52,173 nt of DNA, taken from Candidatus Aquicultor sp. (GTDB lineage: Bacteria > Actinomycetota > Aquicultoria > Aquicultorales > Aquicultoraceae). This document shows positions 17,882-26,366 of the stretch, piece after piece. The stretch is taken from NCBI GenBank assembly GCA_036504445.1, contig DASXVE010000018.1, positions 1-52,173 on the forward strand. Reading direction: 5' to 3'. The notes beneath the pieces are model-generated. The model was not told the origin of the DNA. It saw nothing but the letters and a program-made list of their open reading frames with translations, and did no database searches. How positions within the stretch are numbered: the first letter of the stretch is position 1; every line of letters starts with the position of its first letter. The position numbers were made by a program, and so were the translations under genes.

Positions 17882-18481
17882 TCACGCCACCGCTTCTGCG
17901 GCAATATCCTTCGATGTAATCAGTCGAGCGCCGTGCGCCTTCATATCATCGAGCGCCCGATCAACATCACCCGGTTTGACATCGATGCCGCGTATCGCGT
18001 CGGTAAGCACAGACACATCGAGCCCTTCAGCACGTGCTCCAAGCACGGAATCATGTACGCAATAGTCCGTTGCAACCCCGCCTACAAATATGCGCGATAT
18101 GCCGCGCGCTTTTAGCATATCGCCGAACCGGCTCGTTTCATCAAACGCGGTGTATTGCTCTTTATCCGGGTTGTAGCCTTTGCGTACAATCAGGCTCACA
18201 TTCGACTGGTCGAATCGCGGCGAAAAATTAGCATCCGGTTGCATTTGCAAGCAGTGCGGCGGCCACGGCCCGCCCCGTTCTTGAAACGATATATGGTCCG
18301 GCGGATGCCAATCGGCAGACGCCGCAACCAATTTAAATCTCTTGCTCAGCGGATTAATAATATCGAAAATCTCGTCGCCATGGGATACGGCCAGCACGCC
18401 GCCCGGCATAAAACAAATTTGCGGGTCTATAATTATTAGTGCATCCGTATCCGGGTTAAGCATTACCGGCATCGCGTTCAC
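17882..18481 (-). CDS. pncA: Nicotinamidase / isochorismatase-family cysteine hydrolase
   Basis: A 199-residue cysteine hydrolase, most like nicotinamidase, which converts nicotinamide to nicotinate for NAD recycling. The catalytic aspartate is in IIDPQICFMPGG. The metal-binding DWHPPDH motif, the lysine in VRKGYNPDKEQYTAF and the catalytic cysteine in GVATDYCVHDS are all in order. The substrate pocket residues fit PncA better than generic isochorismatases. The gene is monocistronic or reads into trmD through the hairpin at 17803-17833. Confidence 0.87.
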   Translation of the reverse strand: MNAMPVMLNPDTDALIIIDPQICFMPGGVLAVSHGDEIFDIINPLSKRFKLVAASADWHPPDHISFQERGGPWPPHCLQMQPDANFSPRFDQSNVSLIVRKGYNPDKEQYTAFDETSRFGDMLKARGISRIFVGGVATDYCVHDSVLGARAEGLDVSVLTDAIRGIDVKPGDVDRALDDMKAHGARLITSKDIAAEAVA

Positions 18482-18652
18482 TCCAGACTGTTATAAAGTC
18501 GCATAGCTTATTCCCAAAACCGGCGTCGTTATATCTATCAACGTGCGGTTAGTAGAATGCCGACGGCTTGCTGAGGTTTTAATAGACGCAAAACTTGCCT
18601 GCGGGTCATTGGCCATGGTTTACATCTTGGAGGTTTTTCGAGCCCCGGACAA

Positions 18653-19237
18653 TTACATTTTAGCGGTTTTACGTGCACGAGAGATACCGGTTACCAGGTT
18701 AAACGCTGGAACTTCTTCCATATAAACATCATATTCGTAGCCGATCTTTTCCTGGGCTTGCCGGTCTTCCTCACTCGATGCCGCGAAAAACGCAGCGCTC
18801 GCAATTATCCCAAGCATTATAATAACGGCATTTGCCATGAGCAGAGCGATGCCCAGCGAGGCCAAGATTCCTCCCAAGTGTATCGGGTGGCGAATAACCC
18901 CATACACTCCCTGCGTCATAAAGAGCTGCGTGCTTCCCCAAAGCGAGACTAAGCTCGTCATTTTACGCTTAGATACAAAGGCGCCGATGAGCAGCGCCAA
19001 AGAAACCGCGAGCAGTACAAGGCCGATGGATTCCAAGGTAATGTTAAGGTTTTTATGCATCCTGAGCCGTAAGAACTGCCCGGCGAAGTATGCAACGACG
19101 AAGATTTGTGCGGAAAGCACCGCGACCCCCATGGCGATCAGCGCTTCCGAATAGAGTTTATCGATAATCGATTTCACAATCAGGTATGCGATATAAAACG
19201 AAAAGATTGCGATGATGGCAATGGCGGTAGTATCCAT
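18653..19237 (-). CDS. Isoprenylcysteine/phospholipid methyltransferase-like membrane protein
   Basis: A 194-residue integral membrane protein with about five hydrophobic segments. Near residue 115 it has GVYGVIRHPIHLGGIL, then a membrane segment and a conserved glutamate-rich loop (SSEEDRQAQEKIGYEYDVYMEEVPAF). This is the pattern of the PEMT/ICMT family, where RHPxYxG and the following EE bind SAM; here the tyrosine is histidine. The methyl acceptor is unknown. It stands alone between the nicotinamidase and DUF1540 genes on the same strand. Confidence 0.72.
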   Translation of the reverse strand: MDTTAIAIIAIFSFYIAYLIVKSIIDKLYSEALIAMGVAVLSAQIFVVAYFAGQFLRLRMHKNLNITLESIGLVLLAVSLALLIGAFVSKRKMTSLVSLWGSTQLFMTQGVYGVIRHPIHLGGILASLGIALLMANAVIIMLGIIASAAFFAASSEEDRQAQEKIGYEYDVYMEEVPAFNLVTGISRARKTAKM

Positions 19238-19361
19238 ATCTACCCGCTTCCTTGAGGGCTTGCCGTTACGATGATGACATATTTGATTTTACACGAATCG
19301 GTAATGTTAGAAAACTCTTGCATGTTACGTTCATAGCCGAAAAAGGCCTTGTGTAAACAAC

Positions 19362-19389
19362 AAAAAAAGAGGTGGCATGGCCACCCCTT
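19362..19389 (-). terminator. Terminator after the DUF1540 gene
   Basis: A 6-bp GGTGGC/GCCACC stem with a short loop is followed on the minus strand by CTTTTTTT, 26 bases past the DUF1540 stop. Confidence 0.6.
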
Positions 19390-19414
19390 CGCTGCCATTG
19401 CGCTAATCTGGCGG

Positions 19415-19726
19415 TTACATAGAGTTGCGGAAGGTAAGGCAATCCGCGTGATTACTGTGGTGAGCGACAGTAATCCCCGGCGCTTTGCAATCGTTGCTCT
19501 GGTTGAATTCGCATACGGATACATTGCATACGGCAATATCAGGCATACCCTGATCGACCGGTTGAACATCTGATGTCGTAAACGTATCGCACGCCGGATG
19601 AGTCTGACCTACATTAATATTCGGTGCATGGCACGCCTCACTCTGATTAAATGTGCATTCGGTAACAGTGCAGGTTAAGACACATCCCTCGTTCATTTGG
19701 GGCATACTCGGGTTCATGTTTTGCAT
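19415..19726 (-). CDS. Tandem DUF1540 cysteine-rich protein
   Basis: A 103-residue protein made of two DUF1540 units, each with four cysteines: CTVTECTFNQSEACHAPNI with a later C, and CNVSVCEFNQSNDCKAPGI with a later C. The units begin at about residues 19 and 66 and share the CxFNQS...C.AP.I.V signature. DUF1540 proteins are small presumed metal-binding proteins common in spore-forming and related Gram-positives; no biochemical role is known to me. A GGAAGGAGA site precedes the ATG. It is flanked by terminators on both sides, so it is monocistronic. Confidence 0.85.
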   Translation of the reverse strand: MQNMNPSMPQMNEGCVLTCTVTECTFNQSEACHAPNINVGQTHPACDTFTTSDVQPVDQGMPDIAVCNVSVCEFNQSNDCKAPGITVAHHSNHADCLTFRNSM

Positions 19727-19860
19727 CTACAACTCTCCTTCCTACATAGGATGGATTATCATCTATGCCCGGTGTATACCCACAATTCTTGGTTCTAAGA
19801 ATGGTCTTTTGGGGGTGCATTTCTAAATAACGACAATCGTCTTTACGCAATCACCAAAAT

Positions 19861-19901
19861 AAAAGCAACGGCTGTTATGGTTCATAACAGCCGTTGCTTT
19901 T
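19861..19901. terminator. Strong bidirectional terminator
   Basis: A 19-bp perfect inverted repeat (AAAAGCAACGGCTGTTATG and its complement, three-base loop) with A and T runs at both ends. It lies 30 bases past the stop of the GGDEF/HD-GYP gene and insulates it from the DUF1540 gene. Confidence 0.85.
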
Positions 19902-19930
19902 TCACCGGTATTTAGCTTTAATAGCTATCG

Positions 19931-22141
19931 TTAAGCCGAGATAGATAGCAATTCAAACTCGTCTTCAGTGATTTCCTCGTCGATGGTAGCTAAATCGCTT
20001 TGCACTTGTTTACCGCTGAAAACTTCTATGAACTTGGCGGTGAGCTTCGCATCGAACTGCGAGCCGGCACACCGCTCAATTTCTGCTAGCGCTTCTTCTA
20101 CGGTTAGACCTTTCCTGTACGGCCTGTCTGATGTCATTGCATCGAACGTATCGGCCAGGGCAAGAATTCTGGCTTCGAACGGAATATTTTCACCTTTCAA
20201 CCCACTTGGATAGCCTTTGCCATCCCAGCGCTCGTGATGAGAATTTACCATCGGTATGATCTCTTTTAGTCGAGTTGACTCTAATATCTGAGCACTTAAC
20301 CCAGGATGATTCTTAATGATCTCCATTTCTTCGTCGGTAAGCCTGCCGGGTTTGTTAAGGATCTGGTCGGGAACACCGATTTTTCCGATGTCATGGAGCA
20401 TACCGGCTATCTCGATTCGACTCACAACTTCAGGATCGAGATCGATATACCTTGCCAGTTTTACTGCAAAAGCGCTTACTCGTTTCGAGTGCTGTCTCGT
20501 ATACGGATCTCGCGCATCGACCGCTCGCGCTAGGCTTCGAATCATATCGATGAGCGCCGCGTTCTCAGCTCGGCTGGCACGTTCATCTGCACTGAGTGCT
20601 TCTACTACGTTGGCATCATATAGTAAGGCTTGGTTTTTACCGGTTATTTTGCCCCAGTACAAGGTGCCATCCGCCGTATGCAACAGCTCATCTTTATCTT
20701 TCGCGAGTGTCGGGTACGCGCTTACGCCGACGGTCACGCTGATATCCGCATCCGGGAATTCTTCTTCGAGGCGCAGGCCGATAGCTGCTTTTGTTCCTTC
20801 GGCTATCTTTAGTGCTTTTTCTGCATTCGTTCTCGGTAGAATTATCGCAAATTCATCACCGCTAAGCCTGCATGCCTCATCGGCTTCACGAAGTTTCGAC
20901 AAGATAGCCTTACCGATTGCGGCAAGAACTTTATCGCCAAATATGTGCCCGTACATATTATTAACAGTTGCAAAGTTATCGATATCCACCATTACTAACG
21001 ATAAGTCTCTCTTTGCTTTTTGGGCTTTAAGCATTGTTTTATCAAGCGCTTCTTGGAAATATCTGTGATTATTAAGTCCTGTGGTGTTATCGCGGAGCGC
21101 TTTTGCCTGCAACGCTGCATTATCCGAGAGGAGCAAATGATTCCTGTATACTAAGAGCATTAAAGTTATCGCTGAAATCATACCAAGCACAGGGACCTCG
21201 CCCGGTCTGCCAACGTAGGAATTATACACCCAGACCGCCAGGACAATGACAACTGTCATCATTGGGATAAAAAGCGTCCGCCAAGTACTGTAAATACGTA
21301 TTCCGATTTCCGGAACGAATCCGCTTAGTTTTATTTTTGAGCGATCTATAGTTCCTAGAAGGACACCGCTAACTTCATCAATAGCAGACAAAGCGATAAA
21401 GAAAGCCATCATAATAAACGGTAGGAACGTAAACGGCTCTTTTTCAAGCCCGTTCGTATAGTATACGATATCACCGACTAGCGCCCAGACAAATGCGCTA
21501 ATAAAGAGAACAAGCCAACCCTCAATTTTGGTATCGCGAAGCTTGTATGACGCAGATAGCAGCGATATTAGAACGATACAATCCGTTAGCGGATAAGTGG
21601 CAATAAAAAATATTCGTTGAATCAAGCTCATCTCATCCGAGTACCAAGCTGGCGCAATAACAAATTTATAAGCGACAAGAAGCAGCGCAAAACCGGTCAT
21701 AAACACACCGATAAGGAATTGCTTCTTCTCCATATCAAACGGTGGGTGTATTCGACCCAAGCTCACCATTATTCCAAGTATTAATGGCGCATAAGCTATA
21801 GAAAATATATCGGCGAGGGATGGGGATGGAACATTAGTAACGCCCAAGCGAAACACGTAACTTGCATACGTAGCCTCGCCCGCAAACCATAACAGCATGC
21901 TTATCGACACTAAACGCCAGAGTCTTTTGTATGCTTTGCTATGCTTAACGGCCCAGGAAGAGCCAACAAAAGCATAAAGAACTGATAGAACAACAGGCAA
22001 CCTCAATACAGCATCGTTAACCCTGTTGCCTGTCTGCAAACTAAACATAAGAACCAGATATGCGAGGATAAGCGTTGTGGGTATAGCGATTACAACACGC
22101 CGGAACGTCTCCCCATTATTTTCTGCAAATTCTCTTAACAT
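19931..22141 (-). CDS. Membrane-bound GGDEF and HD-GYP domain protein (c-di-GMP turnover)
   Basis: A protein of about 736 residues with roughly nine membrane segments in the first 300 residues. A GGDEF domain follows at about 340-500, then an HD-GYP phosphodiesterase domain at about 520-700. The cyclase signature reads SGDEF rather than GGDEF, a variant that may weaken activity. The HD-GYP part keeps HDIGKIG, the HHERWDGKGYP loop and DTFDAMTSDRPYR, so hydrolysis of c-di-GMP is likely intact. The N-terminal region looks like a membrane sensor for an unknown cue. I chose the ATG at 22141 because AGGAG lies six bases upstream; the frame is open to 22180. It is divergent from the LuxI-like gene. 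Confidence 0.88.
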   Translation of the reverse strand: MLREFAENNGETFRRVVIAIPTTLILAYLVLMFSLQTGNRVNDAVLRLPVVLSVLYAFVGSSWAVKHSKAYKRLWRLVSISMLLWFAGEATYASYVFRLGVTNVPSPSLADIFSIAYAPLILGIMVSLGRIHPPFDMEKKQFLIGVFMTGFALLLVAYKFVIAPAWYSDEMSLIQRIFFIATYPLTDCIVLISLLSASYKLRDTKIEGWLVLFISAFVWALVGDIVYYTNGLEKEPFTFLPFIMMAFFIALSAIDEVSGVLLGTIDRSKIKLSGFVPEIGIRIYSTWRTLFIPMMTVVIVLAVWVYNSYVGRPGEVPVLGMISAITLMLLVYRNHLLLSDNAALQAKALRDNTTGLNNHRYFQEALDKTMLKAQKAKRDLSLVMVDIDNFATVNNMYGHIFGDKVLAAIGKAILSKLREADEACRLSGDEFAIILPRTNAEKALKIAEGTKAAIGLRLEEEFPDADISVTVGVSAYPTLAKDKDELLHTADGTLYWGKITGKNQALLYDANVVEALSADERASRAENAALIDMIRSLARAVDARDPYTRQHSKRVSAFAVKLARYIDLDPEVVSRIEIAGMLHDIGKIGVPDQILNKPGRLTDEEMEIIKNHPGLSAQILESTRLKEIIPMVNSHHERWDGKGYPSGLKGENIPFEARILALADTFDAMTSDRPYRKGLTVEEALAEIERCAGSQFDAKLTAKFIEVFSGKQVQSDLATIDEEITEDEFELLSISA

Positions 22142-22282
22142 AATAGCTCCTGATATGCCATTGGCAAAATTACGATACATAAGGTATCGGCACGGGTGTT
22201 GTATACTTTAGCGCTTATTGCTAATGATTGCCGAGGTTAAAGCGGTAAGCAATATTGTTTTAAGGAGCAATCATCCGCAAAG

Positions 22283-22312
22283 TTGGAAAAATGTGGAATA
22301 CTATGGTATATT
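22283..22312 (+). promoter_or_regulatory. Promoter of the LuxI/FeeM-like gene
   Basis: TTGGAA and TATATT are separated by 18 bases, about 48 bases before the ATG. The -10 region overlaps an imperfect palindrome (AATACTAT GGTATATT, 22297-22312). The 9-mer GAATACTAT within it also occurs near the HTH genes further along. Confidence 0.5.
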
Positions 22313-22359
22313 ACCGTTTGTAAAGCATACAAGCAGAGAACTGAATTTGGACTAAGGTA

Positions 22360-23136
22360 ATGGCATTAGTAAGACCGCAAAGTTTTTCAAACTTGAGAGC
22401 GTTTATTAAGAATCAATTCCCCACGTTTACAGAGCGTGGGGTTATCGGCAAGCTGCTCGACCCCGACAATCCGACTGAACTGGATTTGCTTCGCCGATTT
22501 AGATACAAGTATTGGGTAGAGCGATTTAAGTACGTCGATGAGACGGAAACCGACGGTGAGTATGAATATGACAAATATGATGAGCACTCAACACATTTCG
22601 GAGTGTTTGATCAAGATACGGAAGATATTATCGGTTATGCCAGGATCATTAGTCCCGGTAAACATGGCTTACAGGTAGATAACGTCTTTGAAGATCTGGT
22701 GCACCCCCGTGCGCCGGATACGGACCGCATGCCAAGAAGTGCAGAATCATCAAGGCTCATCGTAGCTCCCGAAGCGGGAGGCAAGCGCCGTGATGTCGCG
22801 CGCATGCTTTATAAGCTGCAGTACCAATTCTTTAAGCGTTACGGATTCAAATACTGGTACACGACGACATATATTCCCTTTTTAAGAGCTCTGAGGGCGC
22901 AGAAATATAAATTCGACATTATTGGCCCTGGTCAGGATTATCAAGGCCATATGTGTTTCCCCACGTTAATGGTCATGGATGAATTTGACGCCTATTTGTC
23001 CGAAAAGGATCCCGAGCACTATTATTGGCTAAATGATGGCATTGATGAAATCAAAGATATAAACAGCATTTTTTCCGATATTCCGGAAGATCTTCGGCTA
23101 TTTAACCCCGAGTATATAGTTAAGCGGAAAAAATAA
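22360..23136 (+). CDS. LuxI/FeeM-like N-acyl synthase (candidate autoinducer synthase)
   Basis: A 258-residue soluble protein with the autoinducer-synthase variant of the GNAT fold. The family's invariant charged residues line up: Arg48 in FRYKYWVERF, Asp71 and Asp74 in YDKYDEHSTHFGVFD, the IIGYARI strand at 90-96, and Glu129/Arg132 in AESSRLIV. LuxI-type and FeeM-type enzymes transfer an acyl chain from acyl-ACP or acyl-CoA to SAM or to an amino acid; the sequence does not show which. The C-terminal 60 residues are family-specific. The stop lies one base from the end of the convergent ThiF-like gene. The ribosome site is weak (AAGG two bases before ATG). An exosortase-associated acyltransferase is the main alternative, but no exosortase is seen here. 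Confidence 0.7.
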   Translation: MALVRPQSFSNLRAFIKNQFPTFTERGVIGKLLDPDNPTELDLLRRFRYKYWVERFKYVDETETDGEYEYDKYDEHSTHFGVFDQDTEDIIGYARIISPGKHGLQVDNVFEDLVHPRAPDTDRMPRSAESSRLIVAPEAGGKRRDVARMLYKLQYQFFKRYGFKYWYTTTYIPFLRALRAQKYKFDIIGPGQDYQGHMCFPTLMVMDEFDAYLSEKDPEHYYWLNDGIDEIKDINSIFSDIPEDLRLFNPEYIVKRKK

Positions 23137-23137
23137 C

Positions 23138-23914
23138 CTAGAACATATTATAGAAATCGACCGCCAAGTATTTGGGAGCCACGGGGATTCGTTTATTATC
23201 GATAATAAACATGATAACACCCGCAACGAGAAGCGATGCTGCTGCTAAACATCCAAGGCTCGATGTAGGAATATGCATCTCCCTGCGAACCACTTTTTCA
23301 ATGATATTCATCTCTACGTATTTGGGAACCTCAGGACAGAACCTATCAAGCGGTATGATATAGTCCTCAACTTCTTCAGGAGATGCGTTTGCCGGGAGGC
23401 CTATATAATCCTCGAACTTGATACCGTTTGCGTTGAATGCGAACATGGTTGCGCCAAAGCCTATCGCGAAAGCAATAAGTACGGTCTTACCTGCCTCTCT
23501 CGAGGCTTTATTCAGCATAACCGATAGATCTGGCCGATTGTATTCTATGGCATCGATTACAATATCCGCACCGTTGAGGAATTCGCCGACATTTTGCTCG
23601 GAGATGCCTTCTTCCCAGACTTTTAGATTCAGATGCGGGTTAATCTTCAGTAATTCAGACTCAAACATTAGAGCCTTATTCTGCCCTATGGTCTGCTGAT
23701 TTGCCAGAAGCTGCCTATTTGCATTGCCGATTTCAAAAAGTTCGGGGTCAGCGATATGTAATGTGCCTATGCCTAACCGGACGAGCCGCTCAGCTGTAAT
23801 TCCGCCAACACCGCCAACACCCGCTATAGCAACCTTCAAATCTCGCAACCGTTCTTGGTGTTCGGGGATAATAAGCCCTCTATTGCGCTGAACCATCTCA
23901 TTGTAATTGTGCAT
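23138..23914 (-). CDS. ThiF/MoeB/HesA-family E1-like adenylyltransferase
   Basis: A 258-residue E1-like protein. The nucleotide loop GVGGVGG (about residues 32-38), Asp56, the N..NRQ arginine finger (Arg67), Lys80 and the Asp121 metal position in DIVIDAIE are all present, so adenylation of a C-terminal carboxylate is plausible. The CxxC zinc knuckles of MoeB/ThiF are absent. A hydrophobic helix (SLLVAGVIMFII) lies near the C-terminus. No ThiS- or MoaD-like small protein is nearby, so it probably activates something else. It is convergent with the LuxI/FeeM-like gene, with one base between their ends, suggesting functional pairing or mutual antisense effects. Confidence 0.82.
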   Translation of the reverse strand: MHNYNEMVQRNRGLIIPEHQERLRDLKVAIAGVGGVGGITAERLVRLGIGTLHIADPELFEIGNANRQLLANQQTIGQNKALMFESELLKINPHLNLKVWEEGISEQNVGEFLNGADIVIDAIEYNRPDLSVMLNKASREAGKTVLIAFAIGFGATMFAFNANGIKFEDYIGLPANASPEEVEDYIIPLDRFCPEVPKYVEMNIIEKVVRREMHIPTSSLGCLAAASLLVAGVIMFIIDNKRIPVAPKYLAVDFYNMF

Positions 23915-24087
23915 ATTCTCTCCTTCGCTAAGCGATTCTGTTAATACGTTACATGATTTAGCGATATCGGTTCAAGAAATATGTGAAAATTCCTCAGTTT
24001 GCATCAACGACTGCTGTGCGATGGCTTGGGCTATAAGGTATATGTCTCTGTCGAAATATGTATAATATCTAGTGGAGGAATTTACCA

Positions 24088-24792
24088 ATGAAATTGACGA
24101 GCAGTTTCTGGCAGAACTATTTTAAAGCATACGATGTCTTGAACATGGTTTATCCATATCAAGTCCACCTCGACACGATCGCAGAATATTGCGGATTGCA
24201 GAAAGACGGGCGTGTGCTTGATGCTGGCTGCGGAACCGGCAATTTAAGTTGCAAGTTAGGACGGCATTGTTCTAATGTAATAGGGATCGATAATGTTGAG
24301 GCTGCATTAGTTATCTGCCGAAACAAGGTCCCGGATGCAGACTTCATCTTACACGACCTAAACGAGCCTCTTCCATTTACTGATAATTACGTTGATGCAA
24401 TCGTCTGCAATTTTATTATTCATATATTATCCCCCGGCAGACGGCCTTTTTTGATCCAAGAATTCTACAGAATCCTAAAACCGGGCGGCAAAATCGTTAT
24501 AAGTAACCCCGGTAAGGATTTTAGCTCGCTGGCTGTTTATAAAGCTCATCTGCGACACGAGCGCGAACGATTCGGGCGGATAATAACCCTGGTAAGAGCT
24601 GCAAGGCTCGTATTGCCAACTTTGCGAATGTTTTATTACAGCTCGAAAATTCAGGATAATGCTAAGGGCGGAGACCTCTCCTTCTTCATACCTGGCGAAC
24701 AACGGCAATTACTTGAGAGAGCCGGTTTCAATACTTCTCCAGAGCAGCTTTCTTATGCTGGCCAAGGTTTGCTTATTGTAGGCAGAAAATAA
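24088..24792 (+). CDS. Class I SAM-dependent methyltransferase (Methyltransf_11 type)
   Basis: A 234-residue methyltransferase. Motif I is VLDAGCGTG at about residues 39-47, followed by VIGIDNVEAAL, then a DxxxHDLNEPLPF strand and AIVCNFIIHIL. The post-motif helix has EFYRILKPGGKIVIS. The C-terminal half carries the usual acceptor-binding cap. A GGAGG site is well placed before the ATG and TATAAT lies upstream. It is divergent from the ThiF-like gene and convergent (four bases) with the LuxR-type pair, so it sits inside the signalling locus. The substrate is unknown; modification of the acyl product is one idea. Confidence 0.82.
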   Translation: MKLTSSFWQNYFKAYDVLNMVYPYQVHLDTIAEYCGLQKDGRVLDAGCGTGNLSCKLGRHCSNVIGIDNVEAALVICRNKVPDADFILHDLNEPLPFTDNYVDAIVCNFIIHILSPGRRPFLIQEFYRILKPGGKIVISNPGKDFSSLAVYKAHLRHERERFGRIITLVRAARLVLPTLRMFYYSSKIQDNAKGGDLSFFIPGEQRQLLERAGFNTSPEQLSYAGQGLLIVGRK

Positions 24793-24796
24793 TCCT

Positions 24797-25594
24797 CTAT
24801 GATTCAACCGGTGTTTCAACCTGCATGCTGTGGAAATGTTTTATGACATCATCCCTTGATTTTATACCGAGCTTCTTATAGATGCGGTAGAGGTGGTTCT
24901 TGACGGTAGCCTCCGAGATAAAGAGATCGCTGGCAATCTGGGCGTTGGTTCTTCCCTGTGCTAAGCAAGAGAGTACCTGCTGTTCTCGCGCTGAAAGTTG
25001 TGTTTGATCCAGGGGCGCAGCGGCTATAATCTGTTGTGCTGCTTCGAGCTTTTTATCGACCTGAGTTATGTCGTTCTTAGCATTATCGATTTGTTGAATT
25101 ATATGGGCAGGATAGCCAAAGAAGAATGCTATTAAGAAAAACCCAATATAGCTTGAAGCAAGAAGATCGAACGTTTGGTCATTAATGATTTCAGACATCA
25201 GATGCCCATTTGGCACTATATAAGCGGTATATAAAATACTGACATACAGAGCCGAGAGCAGCCCATATCGCAGACCTAGCGCCAATGAGCTCGTTAGGAT
25301 ACAGGATAACACATATAAGTAATATGGGCTCGTCCAGTGGGCATTAGTAAGCCAAACTAAGGCGGTCGCCATAGTAAGGTCAATAAACACCAACCATGGT
25401 GTTCGCTGAACGGCCTTATTTATTTGGCGCCAATAATAAGTGAGAAGCGAACAGTAAATGAATGCGGCTGCTAATACAAGAAGTGAACCTTTGTACGTAT
25501 TGAAAAGGTACAAAAGCGCAGCTGTAAGTAGCGCAAGCCACCGTATAATTAACGCGTTAAAAATACCTCGTTGCCCTCTAGCCAACTTCACCAT
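24797..25594 (-). CDS. Membrane-anchored LuxR-type transcriptional regulator, copy A1
   Basis: A 265-residue one-component regulator. About six membrane segments (roughly 13-33, 36-55, 67-85, 91-108, 110-128, 145-165) are followed by a coiled-coil-like linker (170-195) and a LuxR/GerE HTH at about 200-257, with LSAREQQVLSCLAQG and EATVKNHLYRIYKKLGI. There is no receiver, kinase or autoinducer-binding domain. The membrane part carries a TSPYYLYVLS motif similar to the sensor region of some actinobacterial histidine kinases. It overlaps A2 by 17 bases and is translated second. It is clearly paralogous to the gene at 34089-34886. A ligand in or near the membrane is inferred. Confidence 0.82.
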   Translation of the reverse strand: MVKLARGQRGIFNALIIRWLALLTAALLYLFNTYKGSLLVLAAAFIYCSLLTYYWRQINKAVQRTPWLVFIDLTMATALVWLTNAHWTSPYYLYVLSCILTSSLALGLRYGLLSALYVSILYTAYIVPNGHLMSEIINDQTFDLLASSYIGFFLIAFFFGYPAHIIQQIDNAKNDITQVDKKLEAAQQIIAAAPLDQTQLSAREQQVLSCLAQGRTNAQIASDLFISEATVKNHLYRIYKKLGIKSRDDVIKHFHSMQVETPVES

Positions 25595-26366
25595 TTAACC
25601 TCATCGCCGTGCTGAGCGCCTCTTGTTTTGTTGATACCTGTAGCTTCTCATACACTCTCTTAACATAGGTCTTGATCGTGTTGTTAGTAACATCAAGTTC
25701 AGATGCAATTTGCTCGTAGGTTAGTCCGTCGAATAATAGCATTAAGACTTGAGACTCACGCTGTGATAAGTTGAATTTTTGCAGTGATGCTTCCAGAAGT
25801 TTCCTTGTTTCAATCCAATCGGCTTGAACATTTGCCTTAGTTTTGTTGACCGCTTCTAAGTCTGAAGTCAGTTCAGAGAGGTATGCCATACCATATGCGG
25901 TAACGTAGTATGTGAAAATATATATCATTATGGACTGACCGCGTATTTCGAATTGCAAAGGGCTATACCCTAGCATCCAATCGGCTATAGTAATCAGGAT
26001 GTTTTGGATACTTCCAATAATAAAAGCGCCAGAGTACCGAAAAAGATAACCACCGATGAGCAGCGGGCTAAATGTATAAAGAGAGTAAGGGTTTTTATAA
26101 GCGCCCGAACTTAGTTCAAGTACCATCATCAAGGCTACATCAACGAGCATTAGTAATGGATATTTGAGCAGCAGTCTCACTACTTGTGTCCTGAACGCAA
26201 TAATTAGCACGGTATATACCATGACTGCTGCAAACAGCGGCAGTGACAGATAGCCCAATCCAGTTAAGCCCAGTATTGCCGCATAAACGAGGGTTACAAC
26301 ACGATACATCAGCAGAACAAGGATAATTGTTTGTTCTGCAACTAGTTTATTACGGACTTCATGCAT
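25578..26366 (-). CDS. Membrane-anchored LuxR-type transcriptional regulator, copy A2
   Basis: A 262-residue protein with the same architecture as its partner. About six membrane segments lie in residues 12-165, including the YKNPYSLYTFSPLL motif at about 90-103. A linker helix and a C-terminal LuxR/GerE HTH follow at about 199-256 (LSQRESQVLMLLFDG, NTIKTYVKRVYEKLQV). The ATG has CGGAG eight bases upstream. It is the first gene of the pair. It is paralogous to the gene at 34864-35649 (shared YKxPYxLYxFSP and NTIKTYxKRxYxKLxVSxKQEALS). Two different membrane regulators encoded in overlap suggest a heterodimer. Confidence 0.82.
   Translation of the reverse strand: MHEVRNKLVAEQTIILVLLMYRVVTLVYAAILGLTGLGYLSLPLFAAVMVYTVLIIAFRTQVVRLLLKYPLLMLVDVALMMVLELSSGAYKNPYSLYTFSPLLIGGYLFRYSGAFIIGSIQNILITIADWMLGYSPLQFEIRGQSIMIYIFTYYVTAYGMAYLSELTSDLEAVNKTKANVQADWIETRKLLEASLQKFNLSQRESQVLMLLFDGLTYEQIASELDVTNNTIKTYVKRVYEKLQVSTKQEALSTAMRLNGEVG

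Noticed and set aside
19647-19850. 67-codon minus-strand open frame upstream of DUF1540
   Set aside because: Overlaps the start of the well-supported DUF1540 gene in another frame and lacks a ribosome site.
20316-21068. 250-codon plus-strand open frame
   Set aside because: Antisense to the GGDEF/HD-GYP gene, Ser/Arg-rich shadow composition and no start signals.
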